64,000 bases of DNA. It comes from Maylandia zebra (lineage: Eukaryota; Chordata; Actinopteri; Cichliformes; Cichlidae). A program made the position numbers and the translations under genes. The stretch is from positions 24,514,878 through 24,578,877 of the forward strand of contig NC_135174.1 in assembly GCF_041146795.1 (NCBI RefSeq), read 5' to 3'. The notes under the pieces are model-generated. The model was not told the origin of the DNA, ran no database searches, and saw only the letters and a program-made list of their open reading frames with translations. Positions within the stretch are counted from its first letter, which is position 1; each line of letters begins with the position of its first letter. Of this stretch, positions 40,601 through 50,224 are shown in pieces.

Positions 40601-40878
40601 CCTACTTCCTGACTGAGTACCCATAAGATAAAAAAGGAAATTACAGCAATGGAAACAAACTTTTTGGAAGGAAACATGTTATATTCACAACAGAGGAAAA
40701 GTAAGATGTTTTGAAACGGTAGAGCTTTTAAAATCTCTTGGTTTTCTTATGTAGAACCAGCAGCTTCCATATAGTGTGTAAAGTGTACACTAATGCCTAC
40801 ACCTAAGTGCCACTAGTGCCTACACTTTATTAATGGCTGAGACCTGCTAGTAGGTCACAGCTAATAATGTGTGTGTGT

Positions 40879-40909
<31 letters not shown>

Positions 40910-43900
40910 GGGGGGGGGGGAGCAAACATTTCCCAGAAAAGGAAATGGAAAAGCTGCTTTTTCACAGGTTTGTCTGATGAGTGTTGCTAAATCTACAGAC
41001 TACATGTGGGTGGATGCTTGAAACAGGAAGTCTAGTTTCTGTTCAATTGAATTGTTCAGTCAACACTTCCTCCTGCATGGGACAACATAGCCAGCTGGGC
41101 TTCAGAGAGTGTGGGTATGTTTTATGGAAGATTTGGAATTTGGCTTTATCCTGAATAAGGTTTGAGTGTAACTTCTCTTTTTATATTGTTGAAATTTAAA
41201 TTCTTGCAGGTTACAGGGTATACGGCAGAAGACAGTGCTGCAAAGAACATCCAAAAAGCATTTTCATTAATGCAGGAGTGTCAGGTGTATTAGTTAGTGG
41301 GCTATATGTACACCAATAAAGTTAGGTGGCAGGTGTGGCTCTTCACATGAGGTTTTTCTGAAATGTAACTGAAATTTTAAGTTAGTGTGAAAGCTTTTAT
41401 TTTTAATGAACTATCAACTATTTGCAACTATTTATATAAAAAAGTGAAGGACAGCCTGAGAGAACTGAAACTTAATATATCAATAACAAAATAACTAAAG
41501 AAAATAACACTTTATATTCACACAACTTGTCGAGATGCAGAAATGCATTTAACTTTCGACAGATGTCTACTTCTGTACTTAGGTTTATTGAACAAAAAAA
41601 AGCTGAATTATTAATGACTTCAATACAGTTTTCACATTTATCATGCAGCAGGCCAGAATGAACTCGTGGGCCACATGATTCCCCTGCATGAAATCTTCTA
41701 TTTGTAATGTGCATAAAACCACCTGCATAATATTAGCTGACATTTTAGTGAACATATGGGTGATAAGGTATACAAAAGCTTGTCCTGCTTATTCTTTTGC
41801 ACTATATACTTCATAAGAGCTACTTTCAGTGGCTCCCTTATTCAAAAGGAGTTGTCATACCGGGTAGCTATCAATACTGCCACAGACACAACCCCAAAAG
41901 AATTTGTGTCTCCTCTCTGGATCAAACTGGGGATCTTTTACTAGTAAGATAAATGTACACAACTACACTACAGATGGACTATAAGCTTAAAATGTTGCAT
42001 ATATTTTGTACAGCAACTGGGAGCCCAGTGTATATAATGTACGAATGACTATTTGAAATAACACTGACTTGAGCATGACAAAGCTTTAACCAATTGCAAA
42101 AAAACAACATACAAGCCCGACTAACCCCAGGTATTTGGATTAATCAGCTGAACTTAACCAGTTAGGATGTTTTGCTACATTTACTATAGCCAACAAGCTA
42201 GCTAACAAGCTAGCACAAGCTATGATTAGCCCATGATCAGTTCTGAACAGTTTTCCCTCCATGAACAAAAAGTCTAGCTCATCTTAACATTAATTTTACT
42301 GAAGCGTGGCCCCATGGAAATTCATATCAGCGTTTGTTTGTATCATTCATGGAATTTCTATTGTGCTGGAAGCCAATCTTTTATTGCTATCTGTGTACTT
42401 AGGGCACATTTTCATTACAAACGCTAGCTATGAACCTGTTTGGTGCTGTATGGAAGGAGAGAAGCTTTTGGGAAAAAAGTGTTATCCTTTGGATTTTCAC
42501 TGCAAGCTCAACCCGAACTCCTCACATAAAATCGGCCTACACACTGGTAGAAATAAAGACAGTGGAGAAGGCCTAAATTCTTTCATTTATGTTTACACAA
42601 TGGCAATATAAAAAACTTTTACGGGATTAAGAAGGCACCTAAGTGCATCTTTAAGTGCCTCAGTAAGATAGTTTGCTAGTCAAATCCATCTAATCACAGA
42701 AATAATGATAGTGTTGTGTCAGATTTTGAGATACGTTTCCAGCTGTAATGGAGAATATCTGGAGGGCATCTGTTGTATTGTTTTGTCTAAGATGCCAAGT
42801 AAATGGCTCCTTTTTGATAATGTTTTTGAGCGTTATTCAAGGAGAAAACCCTTCAGTGCAGAGCAGACAACTCTATGCCCTCAGCTATGCATGAAGCAGC
42901 AATCTGCTTGATTACTTAACCACATTAGCGCTCATCCAATCAAACAATGGAGAACCAAATTGGGGCCCAAATCACGCCACAAGCACACAGTTGAGCTATT
43001 GAATCGGTCTGGCTCCACTCGCTCTTACATCACACTCATCATTGGTCCAGAATCCTGGAAGACTCCATAAATGCCCAATGTGGAATCCATCAGCTTATCA
43101 CATTCTTATCTATGCTCTCCAGGCCAGCTTTGCATGCCGATGTGAAAAACCCGCTGATGCTGTTTGTTGATTTCAGATTTCTCCCACTCACACTTTGTAG
43201 GTGAAGTGTTTTCTGTGTAGGAGCGAGGGAGGATTTAAGTACCAGTCGAAGTAATGCTCTCTGGGGAAACTATAAACCAGCCAAGTGAAATGGAAACCTT
43301 GGTGTTTTGCAAAAATACCACCTTGACATTTTTTACAGGTGAAAGTAAATATCAACAGTTTGCGTGCAAACACACTGGAAATAAAAATAAAATTCGGGAC
43401 TTCACTTGCAGCTTTTGATTCTGGGAACTTTTTCTTAGTTCTTAACAAATAGAAAAAAAAGGCAGGATTACTGTAAGCAAGCACATCATAACAAAACTAA
43501 GAAAGCATTTTAAAAATAATAATTGCACAAAAGACATTCCTGAGCATATGACTAATATATCCCTTGATAAAGACCAACTGAAGCTTCCTTTAGAGTAGTT
43601 TTACATTATTTTGCATTTGTAAACTAAATGAGCAGCTGCACTAAGAAAATAGTAATAATAATTTAAAAAGGTTACAATAAAGTTACAGAGCTTAGCATCC
43701 AAGACCTGGGAGAGAAATGCTCAGAAATTTAATGTTTAACAACAAATGTCAAGAATATATTTATGAAATCCTCAAAAACGCTTCTGATTGTGGTTATGTC
43801 CAAAACGATTCACTCATTCACTAATCCCAGTGTCCTACTTTGGGAGTTTTATTTAAAAGAGTACATAGCACGCTCATTACTGGATGGACACTACTGGCAA

Positions 43901-46900
43901 ATTTCCTATTTCCTGTTATAGATTTATTTTACATCTACTGTATGTCTCAAAATCTGAAAAGTGTTGCGAATAGGGAAGGGCCTTAAACTTGCATGTTTAA
44001 TGACTAGTAGGGGCTCATTCATGTAGTTGTAACAACACTTCCAGTTCCACAGAACTCTATGGGGGCCCTCAGCTCCCATGCTCTGTGACCACAGAAAACA
44101 CTGTAATAATGACCTTATAGTTTATGGTCTTACTGAATAACATCACAACAATGATTTTATTGTTGTAATGTTTACGATGTTTAAACCATCAAAACACTGA
44201 ATGTTTCATTAGAGGACTTCACTAACCTGTTTGTAACAGTGTGCCTACTTGGGAGTCAGAACTTAAGGCATGGTGAGATACTGTAAATGCACTGAATAGG
44301 GTGTAGCTGTACATATGGACATCACTACAGAATGGTGAACCTACTGTATAGTCAACTGTACAGTGAAGAGGGGCTGATTTTGTACACATGCTTTGACATC
44401 TGTACAAAAATATCACTTGTTTCTCAAGGCTGTACCTGGCTGAACAGGCTGAGATTACATATCTCTTTATGTAATCTCATATTTCCACATAAAATTACAA
44501 AATATGTCCTTTTTTTTTTTACAGATAACTATATGTTTAATACCTAAATTATGACTTAAGAACCAAGTCAAACCAAATTACCTTCGCAAGAGCAGTTTTA
44601 TTTGCCAACAGTGTAAAATATTGAATGTGAGAAATGTATTGGTAAAACATGACAGGCATAAACTGGATCTAAGTCTGACTCTCTGAGGTCACGGTATATA
44701 TTTAGTTCTTGTCTCACACTTACATGCTGAACAAGTTGTTAAACCTTAAACTATAAAAAAACCTAACTCTGTCAAAACACATCATAATATGCATACTTAT
44801 TTTCACCAAAACTAAAATGTGGTGAAAATGAAAGGACTTGCCTGACCAGGAAGCTAAAAGCACCCGTTCTGCCTGATGTACACATGTGCTGTGCACAGAA
44901 ATGCCTGACAGGACACTCACACTACCTGTTGGAGCAGTTTCTTGGCATCTGATGTTGTTTCACAGAGCACCAGGAATTATTAGTCTTAAAAGGTGCAGGG
45001 TGAGGCATTACTTTTAAAATGCCAATACACATGTATATATATCAAAGGCTCCAGTGCTATCTGTGATGTGGATTATGAGACACGTTTACTTTTGCTGCCA
45101 GACATCAATAATTGAACCTTGTACTTCTGGATGATAAAAGAGCCAATTGACACAAGTTAGGTATTTATGAGTCATACTGGCCATAAACATCAGACCTGAA
45201 TTAAAGTTTGCATTCTACAACAATAGTTTCACAACCTGAGCTTCACTCGACAAACTTAACTTCCCATCTGAAAGCCCAGAACAGCCCAAACTCCCTACCA
45301 CATTAAGTGACCTACATTTTGGGCTAATTGCAAGTTCTGCACATTACATATGCACACACACGCCAACTGCATGGCAGGGCTGGCATTAAAAGCTCCAAAG
45401 CCCTGCTTGTTGGGAGTCAGGCCAGACCCCCTCGCATCACCATGGAGATGGCCCTCCATTGTGGGGTAAGAATTAATGCACTTGAGGGGTCCTGGCACGT
45501 CTACAGTCCCGTTACAAGTGTGTGGGGGGTTCATTCATGTTTACACAGAGGAGACGAGAAGGACAAATTATGGTTTAAAATGCAGGAATTCAACTGCACC
45601 GCTTCGCAAAAATCATTTCTGGGAGGTGGTAAAAATCTCCCACTGAAGCAACAAACTGTGCTGGTAATTACGGCGTAATGCACACCAAATCACTGGGTAT
45701 AGTGGGAGAGGCTGTAGACATTACATGACTCAAAGTGCCACACACATTTGGTAGAAACTGAGCAGAAACCCAATCAAACACACCTTCTCCTTCATAAACC
45801 CCAGTGCTGTCTGACGTCACGTATTCCTTGCAACAGGTGCAAAAGACGACGGGAAGTGTCGTGAAACTTACCTGAAGCAAAAGTTTCAAGTCACCAAACT
45901 ACATCCGACAGGAACATAAGGTTAAATGTTGCCGTGTGTTTCATCGTTTCCCTGCCGTGCGCATATGATCACAATTCCCCGGATCGTAACCGGTGCTGGG
46001 AAACCAGGTAGCAGCTGGAGGTTTTGGGAGTGGCTGGCAGATTTTCGCTTTAACTCCTTCCTCTCCCCAGGAAAGGTCAACCAGCTGACACAACCTGTTT
46101 GTAACCTGTTCTGGAGTGTCATCACAGCCACAGACTGTATTTTTCAAGTCCCAGAGCTAAAAACAGCCCCTCCTTCAGCTGCACTGCAAAGCCGTTTCAT
46201 CCACTGCAAACCTCCAGCTCCTCCCGAAGTTTAACCACATCTGTTTAATACAAAGGTGAACCATACGCACCTGATAAAAGTGATCCCGCACCCTCAGAAA
46301 CTTTCGCTGAGTAAAACTGAGGTCTTGAATCAGCTTTTACCGAAGTATTCAAGGAACACCTCTTTTTTTTTTCAGCCATTGAAATGGCATGAAGGGAAAG
46401 ACCGGGCATTCATATGCTGATGAGCTGGCTCTGACACACCGCAATCAACCGAAACGGTATTCTAAGTCCTTCCTTCACTAGTGTCAACACCAATAAATGG
46501 TGGGATCTTATATCTAAGCAAATCCAACCATTCAGTGCTCAGGTTAACCAGGAACACGTTCAATAATATTACACGTGAATCTCTGTTGATCTTGGTTGGG
46601 ACTAGGCGTGAATTTGATATGAGAGTGTTTTGTAGCTTCAGAAAGAGCCGCACGCAAACAGCCGCAAGGGATGTCCCTTGAGTCAGCAGGGGCTGGGGAC
46701 AGCACAATTAAAAAGCGCATATAAAACCTGGGATGTAGACTTAGAAAGAAGTGATCGTTGAAGCTCGCTCCTCAGAGCATTATGGGTAATGTAGGCAGCA
46801 GCTTTCAAACATAGACTGTATATAAAAGCTGGATACAACCCATGTTGAAGCACTTTGAACCCACATTCTTTTTGATGACCATTAGGGAGCTGTACTACGA

Positions 46901-48076
46901 AACTACTTCAGCATAGCTTAGCTTTCTCTGCATTAGCTGGCTCGACAAAACCTAAAAACAAAACAATCCTGTGTTGTTAGTAACAGGTTACATATGTAAA
47001 ATAATTGTATTCCTTCGGCACAAAATCTCTATAGCACTTAAAACATGCTCTGAGCCTTACATGGTACAGGTAGGTTACCATAGTGATTTAGCTAGATTAA
47101 AAAAGAGAGCTAAACCTTTAGTACTTCTTACAACAGATGTTTTTTATTTCTCAAATAGCCCTCAGCTCTCGGGATCTATGGCCTCAAAAACGTTCTGATC
47201 AGTTTATGATGTCATTTGCTAGTTTAAAGTTTTACTGAATACAACATGATGAGCGTTTTATGCATTGTGAAACCTGTTAGCTAAAAGATCATGGTTACCC
47301 TGTGACTGACATTTCACCACCATATGAATATGGAGATGTAGAAGGCAGTGGTGGCAGGAGTCCACGTCCATCTTTTAAATACAGTTTAGGCTTTAATGAA
47401 GGTTGGCTCCTAAAAATAAGTTCTCCCATTTCTGGTTAGAATGGATACATATGCATTAATAGTACTACTAAGGTATTACTAGTATAATGGGGCCCTTTTT
47501 TGTACAACACATTCTTCTCTTTGATTTTTTTTGTGTTCCCAACAGTACTTAGGTACCTTCACTGTTTTTAGTTGAATCCTTAACGCTAGTAAGTTCAGTG
47601 GTTTTACAGTTACTAGTTCCAGTTCAGGTATTTTCACAGCTTTTGAAAGATATAATAAGAGTAATATAATAATATGTTAAGTCATGTTGCCTGTCGTTGC
47701 CTGTAGGCTTTTTTGGGGTGCAGCATGTAAGCCTCACCTTTCTTAACTCAATTCAAGCCTCCACACGATCCTATTTCTGCCCGTGTCCCGTGGGATTTCC
47801 CAGACAATGGGTCTGCTCGGCTCATAGGTTTTCTATTTAAGGAGCAGGCCATTTAAATCTGGATTTTGCCATGTATTTTATAAAAATCAGTTAAGATTAC
47901 AGTTTTAGATGCTCTAGAATAAAAAGACAAGACAATATGTTAAGGATAATAAATACTGAGATATGTACATGTTTGCAGGTTTAATAACAGTCTGCAAATA
48001 CTGTATGATCAATAACATCAACAGAACTGTGCTTCTTTATTTTTGTTTTGGGTCTTTTACTTATATATATATATAT

Positions 48077-48140
<64 letters not shown>

Positions 48141-48192
48141 ATATATATTCAGATATATATATATATATATATATATATATCTGAATATATAT

Positions 48193-48240
<48 letters not shown>

Positions 48241-48247
48241 ATATATA

Positions 48248-48306
<59 letters not shown>

Positions 48307-48319
48307 GAATATATATAAA

Positions 48320-48354
<35 letters not shown>

Positions 48355-48356
48355 TC

Positions 48357-48444
<88 letters not shown>

Positions 48445-49844
48445 GAATAATACGTAATGTCACACAGTGTGTTTCTCAGCACACTTGCTTTTCTACTGTT
48501 TATAGTGGACAGAGAAGAGATAACTGGATAAATCTTTCTATGGGAATTCTAGTTTACTAGTCTGAGAATTTGAGATGTTGAAACTGATGTTTAAATGCTA
48601 GTCAGTTCTCTTCTCAGTTCTCCTAAGAGCAGGAAGTGAAATAGTTAGAGCCACAGATGGGCCGAGGCTTCACCTGGGATCCCCAACATGCAGCAGAAGT
48701 TCCCAGTGTTTTTGTTATGTTCTCTCTGAAAATAAAGCAGCGCTTCATTGCACATGTTTCATAAGTGATAACCTCCTCTTATGCTGCATAAAGTGAAACT
48801 TCTAAACTAAGTCTAGTTCGTCGTGTTTGTTGCATAAAAACATGAATACAAGCATTTTCAAGGCACATTTTTTGTGGCTTTAAACGTGCATTGATGCAGT
48901 GCTAAACAATAACACAGTCAAACCTGCAGTGGGGGTTAAAGCTTTTTAAAGCACTGTAATGTGTAAGCATAGCTGCCATACCTTACATGACAAAATTGCA
49001 CCCTCTTGTGGCAGAAAACCCCCGTGTTCATCAATTGAGGTGATACAGAATGAATGAAGCATTAAAAAAAGTATGTGGGTCTTACCTGCTCCGTAGGAGG
49101 TACTTGTATGGAATTTTTTTCTGCAGTTTGTTTGACACTTTGCCTCTCTGGGGGATGCGTGTCGAGTGAAACTAGAGGAGGCGGAGGCTCGGGAAAAGTG
49201 TCAAATTCTGTGACGATTAGCTCTGGTATGGTGTCATATGTGGGTGGTGGGGGCAAAGGGAAATCCATATCCTCATCATGTGCAGAGGTCTGCTCTGCAG
49301 TATCATCCTGCAGTGAGATTTTTGACTCTTTTTTTTCTTTTATGACCTTTGGCACCAGATGAGGTTTTGCATACACTTGGGTGCTTTCAGCCTTTGGAGG
49401 TGCCGAGTTGTGCGTTTTTACATTATTCAGAGTGTGTACAAAGGTGCTGTTAGTCTGTACATCTGTCTTCACCTCTGGTAAGTCGTCACCGAAACCAAAA
49501 GTGGAGAAGCGGTAGGTCTCTTTTGGAACATCCTGAGATGATGGACGACTCTTTGTTGTCCCTTTACGTGGCTTTACGTTGGTCATATCCACTGGCTTAC
49601 TAACAGTCAGACCCTGAGCTGAATTCAGCTTATTAGGACGAAGATGGTCTCCACCGGTGGCCGAGAGCTCCTCCACATACTGTGCAGGAATATAAAAGGG
49701 CTTGGTGTGCTGGTCTTTGCGAACGTGCCACCAGTGATCATTAGTCTTGGAGACCAGGATGTAACTTTCGTTTGGCTTTATGGACACTCGGCGACCATCT
49801 TTCGCTGTGTACTCGTACTCAAACTTCACTGACACGTGCTCCAT
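21594..49844 (-). CDS. arhgap27: ARHGAP27-type RhoGAP, long form (complete, 17 exons)
   Basis: Rho-family GTPase-activating protein. Coding exons: 49844-49086, 36265-35789, 33734-33492, 32359-32279, 31232-31110, 29351-29262, 27327-27260, 27170-27083, 26674-26573, 24537-24439, 23426-23327, 23167-23030, 22670-22572, 22470-22393, 22242-22111, 21994-21889, 21765-21594; 2955 nt, 984 aa. All junctions have GT/AG and keep frame. Domains: SH3 about 4-62, WW1 293-323, WW2 357-388, WW3 about 493-520, PH about 596-708, RhoGAP about 792-975 with arginine finger in GLYRVSGN (about R831). This order is that of ARHGAP27 (CAMGAP1); human is 889 aa. ARHGAP12 has a similar layout, but the vps25-wnk4 neighbourhood (human 17q21, where ARHGAP27 also lies) supports ARHGAP27. 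Human studies link it to endocytosis via CIN85/CD2AP. Exon 3's donor (CAG|gtctgc) is weak. Confidence 0.93.
24439..27327 (-). CDS. arhgap27: arhgap27 exons 7-10: PH domain
   Basis: Exons 27327-27260, 27170-27083, 26674-26573 and 24537-24439 encode a pleckstrin-homology domain: [74 protein letters not shown] (C-terminal helix with the invariant Trp). It probably binds membrane phosphoinositides, as in relatives. Exons 7 and 8 share a split Arg codon. A Tc1 remnant lies in the intron before exon 7 and two nested transposons in the intron between exons 9 and 10. Confidence 0.9.
25479..25704. mobile_element. hAT-like MITE (226 bp) nested in the Tc1 remnant
   Basis: Terminal inverted repeats caggggtgtccaactccagg and the matching right end tttggacacccctg bracket a non-coding 226-bp body. 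This is a non-autonomous element I recognise as widespread in fish, of hAT type by its CAGGGGTG ends. Flanks ctttacag / ctttaaac are an imperfect candidate 8-bp target duplication; however, a longer ctttaaaccctaacc occurs on both sides (25447-25461 and 25705-25719), so the true duplication is ambiguous. Confidence 0.75.
25704..25749. repeat. Perfect hairpin with telomere-like CCCTAA/TTAGGG arms
   Basis: Arms gctttaaaccctaaccc (25704-25720) and gggttagggtttaaagc (25733-25749) are exactly complementary over 17 bases around the loop atcgccggtgac. The arms include CCCTAACCC and GGGTTAGGG, about one and a half telomere units each, directly abutting the MITE. Confidence 0.85.
25781..25802. repeat. 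Poly-C run (22 C)
   Basis: Uninterrupted C run at the outer border of the Tc1-like remnant; the expected terminal repeat after it is not recognisable. Confidence 0.9.
27580..28080 (-). pseudogene. Decayed Tc1-like transposase fragment
   Basis: The minus strand is a degraded Tc1/mariner transposase. On the plus strand it reads as antisense phrases such as gcatgacccagctttacctg and ctcaatgactgcaaggtgct, the complements of the family's TMNSSVYQSI and NWVMQQD regions. A 118-codon plus-strand ORF here (27621-27977) is therefore only an antisense shadow. Frameshifts and missing ends make it inactive. It sits in the arhgap27 intron between exons 6 and 7. Confidence 0.7.
31430..31640 (+). mobile_element. 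LINE ORF2 C-terminal fragment
   Basis: The plus strand reads [20 protein letters not shown] then KSSLFS and a stop, matching the conserved end of L2/CR1-like LINE reverse transcriptases (W-N-x-LP ... FKxxLKxxLF). Immediately upstream the frame is lost. An AT-rich, possibly 3' UTR segment follows to about 31870. It lies in the arhgap27 intron between exons 4 and 5. Confidence 0.55.
31935..32165 (+). mobile_element. tRNA-derived SINE (teleost type)
   Basis: The head gtggctgtggtttaggaagt then agagtaggtc resembles a tRNA A box, followed by atctactaatcgga, a phrase of a dispersed fish SINE. The B box is missing through an internal deletion. The body continues with tgaatgtgtgtgtgaggg, and the tail aagcactttgagtgcagtac ... 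ctgtattcaaactagtccat is the common 3' end of the family. Adjacent to the LINE fragment in the same intron. Confidence 0.65.
32279..36265 (-). CDS. arhgap27: arhgap27 exons 2-4: three WW domains
   Basis: Exon 2 (36265-35789, 159 codons, phase 0 at both ends) holds two WW domains: [19 protein letters not shown] and [18 protein letters not shown], each with the two spaced Trp and a Tyr block. Exon 3 (33734-33492) is proline-rich with repeated DYP units, and exon 4 (32359-32279) supplies the core of the third WW ([17 protein letters not shown]). WW domains bind proline motifs in partners. WW3 is less canonical (Leu-Arg-Asp where NP is usual). The flanking phase-0 boundaries allow first exons to be swapped without frameshift. 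Confidence 0.93.
37934..38159. mobile_element. Palindromic AT-rich MITE-like element
   Basis: Ends cccatatggaaaag (37934-37947) and cttttccatatggg (38146-38159) are perfect 14-bp inverted repeats 226 bp apart overall. The interior is AT-rich with partly symmetric pieces (acatacaagtttcat and catacaagtttcac). The pattern fits a non-autonomous DNA element; no target duplication is obvious. A 149-codon ORF through it (37901-38350) is incidental. It lies in the arhgap27 intron between exons 1b and 2. Confidence 0.5.
40109..40183 (-). CDS. arhgap27: arhgap27 alternative first coding exon (1b)
   Basis: An ATG at 40183 in strong context (AAAGATGG) opens 25 codons (start [17 protein letters not shown]) that end exactly at a consensus donor, AAG|gtaggtga, at 40109. 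The phase is 0, matching exon 2. An in-frame TAG four codons upstream shows the ATG must be the start if the exon is not spliced at its 5' side. Joined to exon 2 it predicts a 756-aa protein with WW, PH and RhoGAP but no SH3. Shorter ARHGAP27 isoforms lacking SH3 are known in mammals. Not proven without transcripts. Confidence 0.7.
40868..40920. repeat. (GT)n(G)n tract
   Basis: About 13 GT units passing into 27 uninterrupted G on the plus strand, some 700 bp upstream of arhgap27 exon 1b. The minus (transcribed-sense) strand is C-rich here. Such G-runs can form quadruplexes. Confidence 0.9.
40930..48060. other. arhgap27 intron between exons 1a and 1b, mostly unassigned
   Basis: No further coding exon was recognised. 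A 101-codon ORF at 42306-42611 has no supportive features. Around 45.87-46.8 kb the sequence is less AT-rich and holds a consensus minus-strand donor (CTTCAG|gtaagtttc at about 45872) and a ZNF143-like motif (46777-46794), so an untranslated alternative first exon is possible there. Confidence 0.4.
46777..46794. promoter_or_regulatory. ZNF143-like motif
   Basis: gcattatgggtaatgtag is close to the reverse complement of the ZNF143/Staf site (CTACAATTCCCATAATGC). A TATA-like catataaaac lies about 60 bp to its left on the plus strand. No snRNA could be recognised at the expected ~220 bp on either side. It may mark a promoter of arhgap27 or be fortuitous. Confidence 0.3.
48060..48447. repeat. (TA)n satellite with alternating inverted units
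   Basis: About 390 bases, almost wholly TA, punctuated by tttatatatattcagatata and its reverse complement tatatctgaatatatataaa in alternation, plus AAAA/TTTT pairs. The tract is therefore nested palindromes, not a plain dinucleotide run. Exact copy number may be an assembly estimate. Confidence 0.9.
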
Positions 49845-49902
49845 GCTCTTGTGCAGGGCATCAACTCCCAGTTAATGTGGACGCACAGGGAACATTTTGA
49901 AA
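49086..49902 (-). CDS. arhgap27: arhgap27 exon 1a: SH3 domain, with 5' UTR start
   Basis: The exon begins after a good acceptor (tctatttccag) at 49902, so at least one untranslated exon must lie upstream; a possible one with donor CAA|gtaaac lies near 52.3 kb. The main ATG is at 49844 in strong context (AGCATGG). The SH3 domain runs through [25 protein letters not shown] and [12 protein letters not shown], followed by about 190 residues of disordered, proline-rich linker. The donor CAG|gtaaga is at 49086, phase 0. Two short upstream ORFs precede the start (49872-49895 and 49826-49861), the second overlapping it out of frame. Confidence 0.92.
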
Positions 49903-50019
49903 CTGGAAATAGAGGAAATGTGATGTTAGGGTGGGTGTCAAAAAGTGTTCAGAGTTCATTGCTTGTTTTTGTTTCATGATCCCATTTCACAAGATTGTGT
50001 GAAAAATCTCTCAAATTGC

Positions 50020-50038
50020 CCCCCCCCCCACACACACA

Positions 50039-50101
<63 letters not shown>

Positions 50102-50165
50102 CATATATATAGAGAGAGACACAGATAGATAGATATGTGTATATACATAGAGAGAGAGAGAGGAG
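50020..50165. repeat. Compound microsatellite
   Basis: Consecutive C-run, CA, TA, then GA/GATA-type units (agagagac, agatagatagata, agagagagag). It lies upstream of arhgap27 exon 1a, between it and the Tc1 remnant. Confidence 0.9.
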
Positions 50166-50224
50166 ACTATTTTTTGCATGTCTTCATAACACTTAAGTGC
50201 TTAGTGTGTGTTGGTTGTGGGATT

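Noticed and set aside
42306-42611. 101-codon plus-strand ORF with hydrophobic start
   Set aside because: Looks superficially like a secreted peptide, but has no splice context, homology or conservation evidence.
47963-48463. Tyr-Ile repeat ORFs on both strands
   Set aside because: Translation of the TA tract.
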